64,000 nt of DNA from CAVTPU01 sp963736695 (GTDB lineage: Bacteria; Actinomycetota; Actinomycetes; Mycobacteriales; Micromonosporaceae). How positions within the stretch are numbered: position 1 is the first letter of the stretch; each line of letters starts with the position of its first letter. The notes under the pieces were generated by a model. It was given only the letters and a program-made list of their open reading frames with translations. It searched no databases and was not told the DNA's origin. Where the stretch lies: the NCBI GenBank assembly GCA_963736695.1, contig CAVTPU010000004.1:868001-932000 (forward strand), written 5' to 3'. Below, piece after piece: positions 43,264 to 51,552 of the stretch. The translations under genes and the position numbers were made by a program.

Positions 43264-43794
43264 ATGGGTTTCTTCTTGAGCCTGTGGTTGGTCCTCGTCG
43301 CCGGTTGGATCATCCACATCGCCTTCGATCACGACACCGCCCGCCGCACGAGCGGACGGGTGATCGAACTCGCCCTGCTGTGGGTCGTGGTCGGCGGCGG
43401 CGTCGCGAGCCTCGCTGGCGGCCTGAGCCACATCGGGCCGGGCGCAGACAAGGTGGCCGAGCAGATCGGCTATGCCCAGTCGATGTTCCAGTGGGAGGTC
43501 GGCTGGGGCGACATCGCGCTTGGTGTGCTCGGCGTGGCGTGCGCCGCCCGCCGGATGCGCGACGGCTGGCTCACCGCGGCCGTGGTCGCGGTCTTCATCT
43601 CCTATGGCGGCGACGCGATCGGCCACACCATGCAGCTCGTCGCGCACGACAACCACGCGTCGGCCAACGTCTCGTCCCTGCCGAGCGACATCGTCCAAGC
43701 CGTGCTCGGCGTGGTGCTGCTCATCGCCTATCGACACAGCGCACTGGGTCGGCGCGCCCGACCGGCTGGTCCGGGTGAGGCGGCGTCGACGTGA
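43264..43794 (+). CDS. Four-TM membrane protein of unknown function
   Basis: A 176-residue integral membrane protein with about four TM helices (FFLSLWLVLVAGWIIHIAF, ELALLWVVVGGGVASLAGGL, GWLTAAVVAVFISYGGDAIG, IVQAVLGVVLLIAYRHS). A charged loop with two His and QYA-like SMFQWEVGWGDIA lies between helices 2 and 3, and His residues (IGHTMQLVAHDNH) sit between 3 and 4. I do not recognise the family. ATG 43264 is preceded by an in-frame GTG and a TACCGT box at 43250, so the mRNA may be leaderless. Confidence 0.6.
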   Translation: MGFFLSLWLVLVAGWIIHIAFDHDTARRTSGRVIELALLWVVVGGGVASLAGGLSHIGPGADKVAEQIGYAQSMFQWEVGWGDIALGVLGVACAARRMRDGWLTAAVVAVFISYGGDAIGHTMQLVAHDNHASANVSSLPSDIVQAVLGVVLLIAYRHSALGRRARPAGPGEAAST

Positions 43795-43822
43795 CACCAT
43801 CCCCACCCGGACCGCCCGCCGC

Positions 43823-45883
43823 TCAGTGAGCGACCACCGCGCCCCCCACCGGAGCCGGCGCATAACCGACTGGCCGGGTGGTGAAGGCGCCGCGGCCCTG
43901 GGTCCGACTGCGCAAGGCGTTCGCATATCCGAACAGCTCGGCCACCGGAACCGTCGCGGTCACCACGACCGTGCCGCCGCGAGTGTTCGATCCCGTGACC
44001 CGACCCCGGCGCGCGGCCAGGTCGCCCAGCACCGCACCGAAGCCCTCGGGGTCGACGGTGACACTCACCTCGACCACCGGTTCCAGCACTGACATCGCGC
44101 ACGCGCGCAGCGCGTCCCGGAGCGCGAACCGGCCCGCGGTGCGGAACGCGAGCTCCGACGAGTCCTTCGGGTGGGTCGCCCCATCGGTCAACGTCACCCG
44201 CACCCCGGTCACCGGATGCCCACCGACCGGCCCCTCGGCGAGCGCGTCACGGCAGCCCGCCTCGACCGCGCGGACGTATTCGCCGGGCACACGTCCACCC
44301 ACGACAGTCGACGCGAACGTCATCGGCTCATCTCCCTCCCACGGCTGCACATCGAGCACCACGTGCGCAAACTGGCCAGCGCCACCGTCCTGTTTGACGT
44401 GTCGATAGAGGAACCCGCTCACGCCCCGCACCACCGTCTCCCGATAGGACACCGTCGGCCGGCCGACCGTCACCTCGATGGCGTAGTCACGCCGCACCTT
44501 CTCCAACGCGACCTCTAGATGCAGCTCGCCCAGGCCCGACAGCAGGGTCTGCCCCGTCTCACGGTCGGTGCGCACCGCAAGCGAGGGATCCGACTCCACG
44601 AGCCGAACCAACGCCGACGCCAGCCGGTCGGAGTCGGCATTGCGGACCGGCTCCACCGCGATCGCGACCACCGGGGTGCTCGGGGTCGGCGGCTCCAACA
44701 CCAGTGGTGCACGCGGCGCGCACAACGTCGACCCGGCGCGGGCCGACTTCGGGCCGATGAGCGCCACGATGTCGCCGACCACAGCGCGATCGAGATCGGA
44801 GTGGCGGTCGGCCTGCACACGCAGGATTCGACCGACGCGTTCCGTGCGCCCGGTTGTGCTGTCCACTATCGACTCGCCCTTCTCCAGAGTTCCGGAATAG
44901 ACCCGCACGAAGGTGAGGCGACCGGTCTTGGTCGCGGCCACCTTGAACACCAGTGCGGCGAACGGCTCCGTCAGGTCGGCGGCGCGTTCCTCGTCGGCGC
45001 CTCCCCACGTGCCCCGAACCACCGGCATGTCCACAGGGGATGGCAAATAGGCGGCCACCGCGTCCAGCAGCGGTTCGATCCCCCGGTTGCGGTAGGCCGA
45101 TCCACAGAGGACCACGAGACCGTCACCCGTGCGGGTGAGATCGCGCAGCGCCCGCGTCAGCGTCGCCGCGCAGACCGTCGACCTCGCGCAGAACTCCTCG
45201 AGGGCGGCGGGGTGCCGCTCGGCGACGGCCTCCACGAGGCGTCGACGTCTGGCGTCCGCCTCCTCCGCGAGCTCGTCCGGCACCGGACCCTCCGACAGCG
45301 AGTCGTCGACCCAGGTCAACGCTCTCATATGGACGAGGTCGACCACTCCGGTGAAACCGTCCTCGCGGCCGATCGGCAACTGCGTCACCAGCGGAGTCGG
45401 GTGCAGCCGATCCCGGATCGACGCGACCACGGTGTCGAGGTCCGCACCGGCGCGGTCGAGCTTGTTGACGAACGCGATGCGCGCAACGCCGAACCGGTCG
45501 GCCTGTCGCCACACCGACTCGCTCTGCGGCTCCACCCCGGCGACCCCGTCGAAGACGGCGACGGCTCCGTCGAGCACCCGCAGCGAGCGCACGACCTCGT
45601 CGGCGAAGTCGACGTGGCCGGGCGTGTCGATGATGTTGATCCGATGATCGTCCCACGCGCAGCTCACGGCAGCCGCGAAGATCGTGATGCCGCGATCGCG
45701 TTCCTGGGAGTCGAAGTCGGTGACGGTCGTTCCGTCATGCACCTCGCCCCGCCGGTGGATGGCGCCGGTGGCATAGAGGATCCGTTCCGTAACTGTGGTC
45801 TTGCCCGCGTCGACATGGGCGAGAATGCCCAGGTTGCGGGTGCGGGTCAATCGGTCGATGAAGGAGCGTTCGGTCGCGCGCAT
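43823..45883 (-). CDS. EF-G paralogue (translation factor GTPase)
   Basis: A 686-residue protein with all EF-G domains. G1 is AHVDAGKTT (residues 22-30), switch I ends RGITIFAAA, G3 DTPGHVDF, G4 NKLD. Domain II (FKVAATKTGRLTFVRVYSG), domain III (GLGELHLEVALEKV), domain IV (GAGQFAHVVLDV) and V follow. It stands alone, outside any str operon (no rpsL/rpsG/tuf), and sequence drift in domain IV marks it as the second, EF-G2/FusA-like type seen in many actinomycetes. A role in ribosome protection, recycling or stress translation is possible. AGAGGGG precedes the ATG. Confidence 0.85.
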   Translation of the reverse strand: MRATERSFIDRLTRTRNLGILAHVDAGKTTVTERILYATGAIHRRGEVHDGTTVTDFDSQERDRGITIFAAAVSCAWDDHRINIIDTPGHVDFADEVVRSLRVLDGAVAVFDGVAGVEPQSESVWRQADRFGVARIAFVNKLDRAGADLDTVVASIRDRLHPTPLVTQLPIGREDGFTGVVDLVHMRALTWVDDSLSEGPVPDELAEEADARRRRLVEAVAERHPAALEEFCARSTVCAATLTRALRDLTRTGDGLVVLCGSAYRNRGIEPLLDAVAAYLPSPVDMPVVRGTWGGADEERAADLTEPFAALVFKVAATKTGRLTFVRVYSGTLEKGESIVDSTTGRTERVGRILRVQADRHSDLDRAVVGDIVALIGPKSARAGSTLCAPRAPLVLEPPTPSTPVVAIAVEPVRNADSDRLASALVRLVESDPSLAVRTDRETGQTLLSGLGELHLEVALEKVRRDYAIEVTVGRPTVSYRETVVRGVSGFLYRHVKQDGGAGQFAHVVLDVQPWEGDEPMTFASTVVGGRVPGEYVRAVEAGCRDALAEGPVGGHPVTGVRVTLTDGATHPKDSSELAFRTAGRFALRDALRACAMSVLEPVVEVSVTVDPEGFGAVLGDLAARRGRVTGSNTRGGTVVVTATVPVAELFGYANALRSRTQGRGAFTTRPVGYAPAPVGGAVVAH

Positions 45884-46405
45884 GGTCGATGGTCCCCTCT
45901 GGACGTTCGACAGACGTTGACAGTGGACTGCGCGATTTCGTTGCTGGGTACGCTCTCGCGCTTCGCGTCACGGACGTGATGTCACGCACGCGAAGCGTTG
46001 ACCAACACAAGGGGTACGCCCGTTGGGCGGTGCGGCTCATCGCAGCCACCGCGATCACGGGAGTTTCTGCCCAGCCACCGGTGCGGCCACGCAGCCGCAA
46101 CCGGAGTTCAGCGAGACGTCAGAATCAGCTCACGCAACGCTTGGGGGATGACCACAGCGGTCCGGTATCGCACGGCTGGCTCCCCTCCATCGTCGGCGCG
46201 GGAGGAACGTGTCGACCCGCCGCCGGGGCTCGTCACGGAAGTGTAGTGCCGGCGATCAAACCCCGCCAGTGCGTTTGCCACGCGCACGGGACGGGCCGCG
46301 AGCCGTAAAGACGAAGTGAAGATCTTCGCCCGTACCGTTAAGAAAGTCTTCAGATCTTCGGTCGGTGTCGGGACGCGTCGCTTCACTGGGGCGGTGCTGG
46401 AATGG
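45884..46405. other. Intergenic region before the potassium operon
   Basis: A 520-bp stretch. At 45917 stands TTGACA without a matching -10. At 45960-45996 a dyad with arms GCTTCGCGT/ACGCGAAGC encloses the small hairpin CGTGA-TG-TCACG. At 46317-46326 is the palindrome GAAGATCTTC, with CAGATCTTCG again near 46350. I looked for the c-di-AMP (ydaO) riboswitch that controls many KimA genes and did not find its conserved blocks. A GTG at 46316 in frame with the permease could be an alternative start. Confidence 0.4.
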
Positions 46406-48373
46406 ATGAAGCGGCTCGTGGTGGGCCGACCGCTGCGAAGTGACCGACTCGGCGAGCAACTGTTGTCCAAACGCATCGCGCTGCCGGTCTTCGCGAGCGA
46501 TCCCCTGTCGTCGGTGGCCTATGCCACGCAGGAGATCTTGCTGGTGTTGACGCTGGGCGGGCTCGCCTATCTCTATTTGGCACCGTGGATCGGCCTTGGC
46601 GTCGTGGTGCTGCTGGCGGTGGTCGTGCTGTCCTATCGCCAGGTGGTGCGCGCCTATCCCAGTGGTGGCGGTTCCTATGAGGTCGCCACCGTCAACCTCG
46701 GGCCGTCCGCCGGGCTCGTCGTCGCGGCCGCCCTGCTCGTCGACTATGTGATGACCGTCGCGGTGTCGGTGGCCGCCGGTGTGGACAACATCATCTCGGC
46801 GGCCCCCGAGCTCAACCCATATCGCGTGCCGATCAACCTCGGATTCGTCGCCGTACTCACGGCGATGAACCTGCGAGGCGTGCGGGAGTCGGGGCGCATC
46901 TTCGCCATTCCGACATATCTCTTCGTCGTCGGGGTGCTCGGTCTCATCACGACCGGCTTCGCGGAGATGGCGGTCGGCCACCCGCCGGTCGCGGAGAGCG
47001 CCGGCTGGACGATCGAACCCGAGGTCGGCCACGTCGGGCTGACCGGGCTGGCGCTGGCCTTCCTCGCGCTGCGGGCCTTCTCGTCGGGTTGTACGGCACT
47101 AACCGGCGCCGAGGCGATCTCCAATGGGGTTCCGTCGTTCCGCTCGCCGAAGGGTGAGAACGCCGCACGCACCATGACGGCGATGGGCGTCTTGTCGATC
47201 ACCATGTTCGGCGGCATCACCGCGCTGGCGATCCTGGCCGACGTTCGCTACGTCGAGAACGCCTGTGATCTGGTCGGGTTCCCGGGCAACTGCGAAACCG
47301 AAGCGCAACGCACGGTCATCGCCCAGCTCGCCGCAGCCGTGTTCGGCGGCACCAGCTCGCCGATGTTCTACTATATTCAGGCCGCCACGGCCATGATCTT
47401 GATCCTCGCCGCGAACACCGCGTTCAACGGATTCCCGTTGCTCGGATCGATCCTCGCACAGCATCGTTATCTGCCCCGGCAACTGCACACCCGAGGCGAC
47501 CGGTTGGCCTTCTCCAACGGCATCGTGCTGCTCGCACTCATCGCCGGCGCGCTGATCTACGCCTACGCCGGGTCGGTCACCAGCCTCATCCAGCTCTATA
47601 TCCTCGGAGTCTTCACCTCATTTACCCTGTCGCAGACCGGCATGGTGCGGCACTGGAACAGGGCGCTGCGCACCGAACGCGACCCGGTCGCTCGCCGACG
47701 CATCCACCGATCCCGAGCGATCAACGCGGTCGGCGCCTGTTTCACCGGACTCGTGCTGCTCATCGTCACCATCACCAAATTCACCCACGGCGCCTATCTG
47801 GTCGTCATCGCCATGCCCCTGCTGTTCCTCATGATGCGGGCCATCCGCCGCCACTATGACCGGGTCGCCGCCGAACTCGTACCCGAACCCGGCGGCATGC
47901 GCCTGCCCAGCCGCGTACACGCGGTGGTGCTCGTCTCTCGACTGCACCAACCCACCATCCGCGCCCTCGCCTATGCGCGGGCCACCCGGCCCGACACTCT
48001 CACCGCCGTCACCGTGGCGATCAGCCCGGAGGAGGCCCGGCCACTGCAGCACCAATGGGATGAACACGATATTCCGGTGTCCCTGACCGTCTTGGAGTCG
48101 CCCTATCGCGACATCACCGGATCGGTGCTGAACTATGTCGCCGACCTCCACCGCGACCACCCGCGTGACCTGATCGTCATCTACGTTCCGGAATACGTCG
48201 TGGGCCGGTGGTGGGAGCACCTGTTGCACAACCAGTCGGCCCTGCGGATCAAGACCCGGCTGCTCTTCCAGCAGGGAGCCATGGTGACCAGCGTGCCGTG
48301 GTTGCTCGATTCCAGCCACGCCGACCAGCCCACACAGACCGGCGCGACCACGTCGGCGGGCTCCACACGCTAA
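46406..48373 (+). CDS. KimA-like potassium importer (APC superfamily)
   Basis: A 655-residue membrane protein. It begins KRLVVGRPLRSDRLGEQLLS, then KRIALPVFASDPLSSVAYATQ, which matches the first segment of KimA-type H+/K+ symporters. About twelve TM helices follow, with YPSGGGSYEVA and the C-terminal cytosolic USP-like domain (HAVVLVSRLHQPTIRALAYA, TLTAVTVAISPEEA). The family's start falls at ATG 46406; GTG 46316 would add 30 residues with poorer codon use. Only 10 bp precede a KdpD-type kinase and regulator, so K+ uptake and its control look like one operon. Confidence 0.8.
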   Translation: MKRLVVGRPLRSDRLGEQLLSKRIALPVFASDPLSSVAYATQEILLVLTLGGLAYLYLAPWIGLGVVVLLAVVVLSYRQVVRAYPSGGGSYEVATVNLGPSAGLVVAAALLVDYVMTVAVSVAAGVDNIISAAPELNPYRVPINLGFVAVLTAMNLRGVRESGRIFAIPTYLFVVGVLGLITTGFAEMAVGHPPVAESAGWTIEPEVGHVGLTGLALAFLALRAFSSGCTALTGAEAISNGVPSFRSPKGENAARTMTAMGVLSITMFGGITALAILADVRYVENACDLVGFPGNCETEAQRTVIAQLAAAVFGGTSSPMFYYIQAATAMILILAANTAFNGFPLLGSILAQHRYLPRQLHTRGDRLAFSNGIVLLALIAGALIYAYAGSVTSLIQLYILGVFTSFTLSQTGMVRHWNRALRTERDPVARRRIHRSRAINAVGACFTGLVLLIVTITKFTHGAYLVVIAMPLLFLMMRAIRRHYDRVAAELVPEPGGMRLPSRVHAVVLVSRLHQPTIRALAYARATRPDTLTAVTVAISPEEARPLQHQWDEHDIPVSLTVLESPYRDITGSVLNYVADLHRDHPRDLIVIYVPEYVVGRWWEHLLHNQSALRIKTRLLFQQGAMVTSVPWLLDSSHADQPTQTGATTSAGSTR

Positions 48374-48383
48374 CTTGACAGTC

Positions 48384-49805
48384 ATGAGCGACCTTCCGCC
48401 GTCCGCGACCCCCGGGGCGCGGTCGGGCCCCCAGGGGCAGCCCGGATGGCGACGTCCGACAACCATCCTTGTCGCGACGGCCGGCCTCACTGGCCTCACC
48501 GCCGTGCTCGCGCCACTGCGGAGCGACCTGTCCCTCGCCAGCGTGGTGCTGCTCTATCTGCTGGTGGTTGTCGCGGTCGCGGTGACCGGCGGGCTCGCCG
48601 CGTCGCTGGCGACGGCCCTCGCCTCCGACCTCGTGGTCAACTTCTTCTATGTCCCGCCTTTTCACACGCTCACTGTCGAAAGCCGCGACCACGTCATCAC
48701 CCTGGCCGTCTATGTCGCCGTCGCGGTGACGGTCAGCGTCGCCGTCGACATCGCCGCCCGGCAACGGGCCGCCGCCGCCCGCAGCGGCCTCGAGGCCGAA
48801 CTGCTCGCGCGCATCAGCGCCGGCCCCGTGCGGCAAGGCACCACCCACGAACTGCTCGACCACCTGCGCGCCACCCTGCGGATGGACTCCGCCGCGCTTG
48901 TCGAGATGACCGAGCGCGGCGACGAGGTCGTCGCGCTCGCCGGCCCCCCACTCACTGGCACCCCCGCACTGTCCGTGCCGGCCGGTGACGGTCTGACCCT
49001 CATCGTCGAGGGACCACCCGTCTTCGCCCCAAACCCCCGCTTTCTCTCCCAGCTCGCCGCAGCCTGTTCCCGGGCGCTCACCACGGAACGCCTCGCCGAA
49101 CAGGCCGCCCAGGCCCGTGAGCTGGCGCAGATCGACCGACTGCGCTCGGCACTGCTCGCCGCAGTCGGACATGATCTGCGCACACCACTGGCCGGCATCA
49201 AGGCGGGGGTCTCCAGCCTTCGCGACCCCGATCTCGACCTCACCGACGACCAACAGGTCGAGCTGCTCGCCGCGGTCGACGAGTCGGCCGACCGCATGAC
49301 CGACCTGGTCGAGAACCTGCTCGCCATGAGCCGCCTGCAGGCCGGGGCATTGAGCGTGCACGCCCAGCCGGTCGCGCTCGACGAGGTGGTCGCCGCCGCG
49401 ACGATCCACCAGCGCGGCGAGCCCCAACCACACCTCGATGTGCCCGACGACCTGCCATTCGCACTCGCCGACCCGGGCCTGCTCGAACGGGTCGTCGCCA
49501 ATCTCATCGCCAACGCCCGCGAGGCCAGCCCACCGGACCGTCCGGTCCTGATCACCGGCCGGCTGAACCTCGCCGGCGACCTCGAACTACGCGTGATCGA
49601 CCATGGTCCGGGCATCCGCTCCGCAGACCGCGACCGGGTCTTCGCGCCGTTCCAACGGCTCGGCGACCGCACCAGCGAAGGCGGACTCGGCCTGGGACTC
49701 GCGATCGCCCGGGGGTTCGTCGACGCGATGCATGGCACCATCACCCCGACCTCCACACCCGGCGGCGGCCTCACCATGACAATCACCCTGCCGGCGGCGC
49801 CATGA
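48384..49805 (+). CDS. KdpD-type sensor histidine kinase (short form)
   Basis: A 473-residue sensor kinase. Residues about 20-125 hold the four-helix DUF4118 membrane domain of KdpD (SVVLLYLLVVVAVAVTGGLA, FFYVPPFHTLTVESRDHVIT). A GAF-like stretch follows. The catalytic core has GHDLRTPLAGIK with phosphoacceptor His263, N-box NLIANAREAS, G1 DHGPGI and G2 GLGLGLAIARGF. The N-terminal KdpD/Usp domain of the classical protein is missing. The stop overlaps the KdpE-type ATG (ATGA). Probably senses low K+ or ionic stress. Confidence 0.88.
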   Translation: MSDLPPSATPGARSGPQGQPGWRRPTTILVATAGLTGLTAVLAPLRSDLSLASVVLLYLLVVVAVAVTGGLAASLATALASDLVVNFFYVPPFHTLTVESRDHVITLAVYVAVAVTVSVAVDIAARQRAAAARSGLEAELLARISAGPVRQGTTHELLDHLRATLRMDSAALVEMTERGDEVVALAGPPLTGTPALSVPAGDGLTLIVEGPPVFAPNPRFLSQLAAACSRALTTERLAEQAAQARELAQIDRLRSALLAAVGHDLRTPLAGIKAGVSSLRDPDLDLTDDQQVELLAAVDESADRMTDLVENLLAMSRLQAGALSVHAQPVALDEVVAAATIHQRGEPQPHLDVPDDLPFALADPGLLERVVANLIANAREASPPDRPVLITGRLNLAGDLELRVIDHGPGIRSADRDRVFAPFQRLGDRTSEGGLGLGLAIARGFVDAMHGTITPTSTPGGGLTMTITLPAAP

Positions 49806-50488
49806 CCCGCATCCTCGTCGTCGACGACGACCGCCAACTGCTCAAGGCCCTGCACATCGCCTTGACCGCACGCGGCTATACCGTTGTCGCCGTCAACGAC
49901 GGCGCGGCCGCCCTCGACGCCGCACAACGCAACCCGCCCGATCTCGTCATCGTCGACCTCGGCCTGCCCGACATCGATGGCGTCGACATCGTGCACTCCC
50001 TTCGCGGCTGGCTCACCGCACCGATCGTGGTGCTCTCCGCTCGGCTCAGCGAGGAGTCGAAGATAGATGTTCTGGACGCGGGAGCCGACGACTACGTCAC
50101 CAAACCATTCGCCATGGGCGAACTGCTCGCCCGGGTCCGAGCCGCGTTGCGGCGGGCCTCGCATGAGGAGCAACTGCCCGTGGTGACCACATCGGCGTTC
50201 ACAGTGGACCGCACGGCGCGACGCGTCACCAGCGCGGCCGGCGAGATTCGCCTCACTCCCACGGAGTGGCACCTGCTCGAGATCCTCGTTCGCAACCCCG
50301 GGCGACTGGTGACACACCACCAGTTGCTGCACGAGATCTGGGGGCCGCGTTATGAGACGGAGACCAACTATCTGCGGGTGCACATGGCGAACCTGCGTCG
50401 CAAACTGGAACCCGACCCGCCCCGACCGCGTTTCCTGCGCACCGATCCCGGCCTAGGCTATCGGTTCACGCCCGACGAGCCGAACTAA
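49802..50488 (+). CDS. kdpE: KdpE-type OmpR-family response regulator
   Basis: A 228-residue response regulator. Receiver: VVDDDRQ (acidic pocket), phosphoacceptor Asp52 in VIVDLGLPDIDG, conserved Ser/Thr in VLSARL and Lys in YVTKPF. C-terminal winged helix: LTPTEWHLLEILVRNPGRLV, YLRVHMANLRRKLE. Its layout and pairing with a DUF4118 kinase and a K+ transporter support KdpE-like function. The ATG overlaps the kinase stop. Followed by tRNA genes on the other strand. Confidence 0.88.
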   Translation: MTRILVVDDDRQLLKALHIALTARGYTVVAVNDGAAALDAAQRNPPDLVIVDLGLPDIDGVDIVHSLRGWLTAPIVVLSARLSEESKIDVLDAGADDYVTKPFAMGELLARVRAALRRASHEEQLPVVTTSAFTVDRTARRVTSAAGEIRLTPTEWHLLEILVRNPGRLVTHHQLLHEIWGPRYETETNYLRVHMANLRRKLEPDPPRPRFLRTDPGLGYRFTPDEPN

Positions 50489-50516
50489 GGCTCGGCGACG
50501 CGGGCACTTTCGCTCG

Positions 50517-50601
50517 TACGGGTAGAGGGATTTGAACCCACTGAGGCGTGCAGCCACCGGTTTTACAGACCGGCCCGACTCTCCCACGTCGGCGTACCCG
50601 C
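50517..50601 (-). tRNA. tRNA-Tyr (anticodon GTA), atypical
   Basis: 85 nt, class II. Acceptor GCGGGTA/TACCCGT, D arm CCGA/TCGG with a 10-base loop, anticodon arm CCGGT-CTGTAAA-ACCGG, a long variable region with GGC/GCC stem, T loop TTCAAAT. Odd points: position 8 is C rather than U, the D loop begins C where A14 is expected, the first acceptor pair is G-U, and the T stem has one U-U mismatch. CCA is not encoded. Identity rests on the GTA anticodon and the long variable arm. Confidence 0.8.
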
Positions 50602-50602
50602 A

Positions 50603-50678
50603 TGGTGCCCTCGGCGAGATTCGAACTCGCGACCTCCTGGTTCGTAGCCAGGGACTCTATCCATTGAGCTACGAGGGC
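50603..50678 (-). tRNA. tRNA-Arg (anticodon ACG) with encoded CCA
   Basis: 73-nt cloverleaf plus CCA. Acceptor GCCCTCG/CGAGGGC, U8-A9, D arm GCTC/GAGT-type, anticodon arm CCTGG-CTACGAA-CCAGG (anticodon ACG, deaminated to ICG), T arm GCGAG-TTCGAAT-CTCGC. The CCA is at 50603-50605. One base separates it from tRNA-Tyr, so both are cut from one transcript. Confidence 0.95.
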
Positions 50679-50720
50679 ATGACTGTGCATCGTGGACAGT
50701 TGGGCTTCGCAACAGACAAC

Positions 50721-50753
50721 GGCCGCCCATCCCGATCATGGGAGGACGGCCGC
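50721..50753. terminator. Possible terminator downstream of the SRPBCC gene
   Basis: Imperfect hairpin (CGGCC-G-CCCAT / ATGGG-bulge-GGCCG) between the SRPBCC stop at 50898 and the tRNA-Arg gene. It could end SRPBCC transcription before the tRNA promoter. No U-tract. Confidence 0.4.
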
Positions 50754-50897
50754 ACACGAAGTCGTGTCGCGCTATCCACCCCAGCGGCGGCGATAATATC
50801 CGCGGCGCCGCGACTGCGTGGGGACCGACCAGTTCGTCATGCGGCAACGATAAGCGGCACACAAGTCGCCTCGCAACGCATTAACCTGTTGCCCGCG

Positions 50898-51326
50898 TCA
50901 GGCCGCACTCTCGGCCGCCGCGCACATGCCGGCCGCCTCCATCGCCATGTAACGACGGGTGATCCGCCCCAACAACAGACCCATGAGGCCGGCGAGCGGG
51001 CCGGTCTGATCGATGGTCAACGCGATCCGGGTGGTTCCGTCCGGCAGCGCGGTCACCCCGTGGAACGCCTTCGTGAGCACCCCGGGCGAACGGTTCTCCC
51101 AGACGAATCCGTCGTTTTCGCGCAGTTCGGTGACCTGCCAGGTCACGGACGGCAGCCGGGGTTGCTCCACCCGAAACTGGCCGCCGACCCGCAATCGCTG
51201 GTCACCGTCGACGGACTGCACCGACCGCATCGACTCGGTCCACTGTGGCCAAAGGCTGGGGGCCGCCACGACAGCCCAGGTCCGCTCCACCGATGCCGTC
51301 GTCACGGCCGTCTGCTCATAGAACAC
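50898..51326 (-). CDS. SRPBCC (polyketide cyclase/START-like) family protein
   Basis: A 142-residue protein of the helix-grip fold. It has the family opening FYEQTAVTTASVERTWAVVA, SLWPQWTESMRSV (WPxWxxxM) and the beta pattern GGQFRVEQPRLPSVTWQVTE, GFVWENRSPG, and ends in a long helix. Members bind small hydrophobic ligands or act as cyclases, and the ligand here is unknown. GTG 51326 follows TAGCAT by seven bases with no Shine-Dalgarno, so it should be leaderless. Confidence 0.82.
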   Translation of the reverse strand: MFYEQTAVTTASVERTWAVVAAPSLWPQWTESMRSVQSVDGDQRLRVGGQFRVEQPRLPSVTWQVTELRENDGFVWENRSPGVLTKAFHGVTALPDGTTRIALTIDQTGPLAGLMGLLLGRITRRYMAMEAAGMCAAAESAA

Positions 51327-51552
51327 GCGTCACATGCTACGCCACGCGGCCCACCGGGGCTGCTCTGCGACACCGAGCCCCGGCCTGTGACACCGGCCCC
51401 AGCCTGTCACTGGGCGCGGATCGGTCGCCGCCGGATCCGCCGGACCGCCTCGCGATCCCCGGCCATGATGATTGAATCGGCTGATAGGTCCACCGCAGAC
51501 ACGGATGGTCGGCGGCGCGAACCCCTGCCGCCGGCGGAGACGGGGGGTCAGC

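Noticed and set aside
43823..45883. Tetracycline-resistance ribosomal protection protein
   Set aside because: The layout is also that of EF-G2-type paralogues, and I cannot see Tet-specific domain IV loops. Left as an EF-G paralogue.
45884..46405. c-di-AMP (ydaO) riboswitch before the KimA-like gene
   Set aside because: Expected from other KimA genes, but its conserved blocks could not be matched on either strand.
50471..50494. Terminator at the end of kdpE
   Set aside because: CGAGCC/GGCTCG stem of 6 bp across the stop codon is too short to call in DNA this GC-rich.
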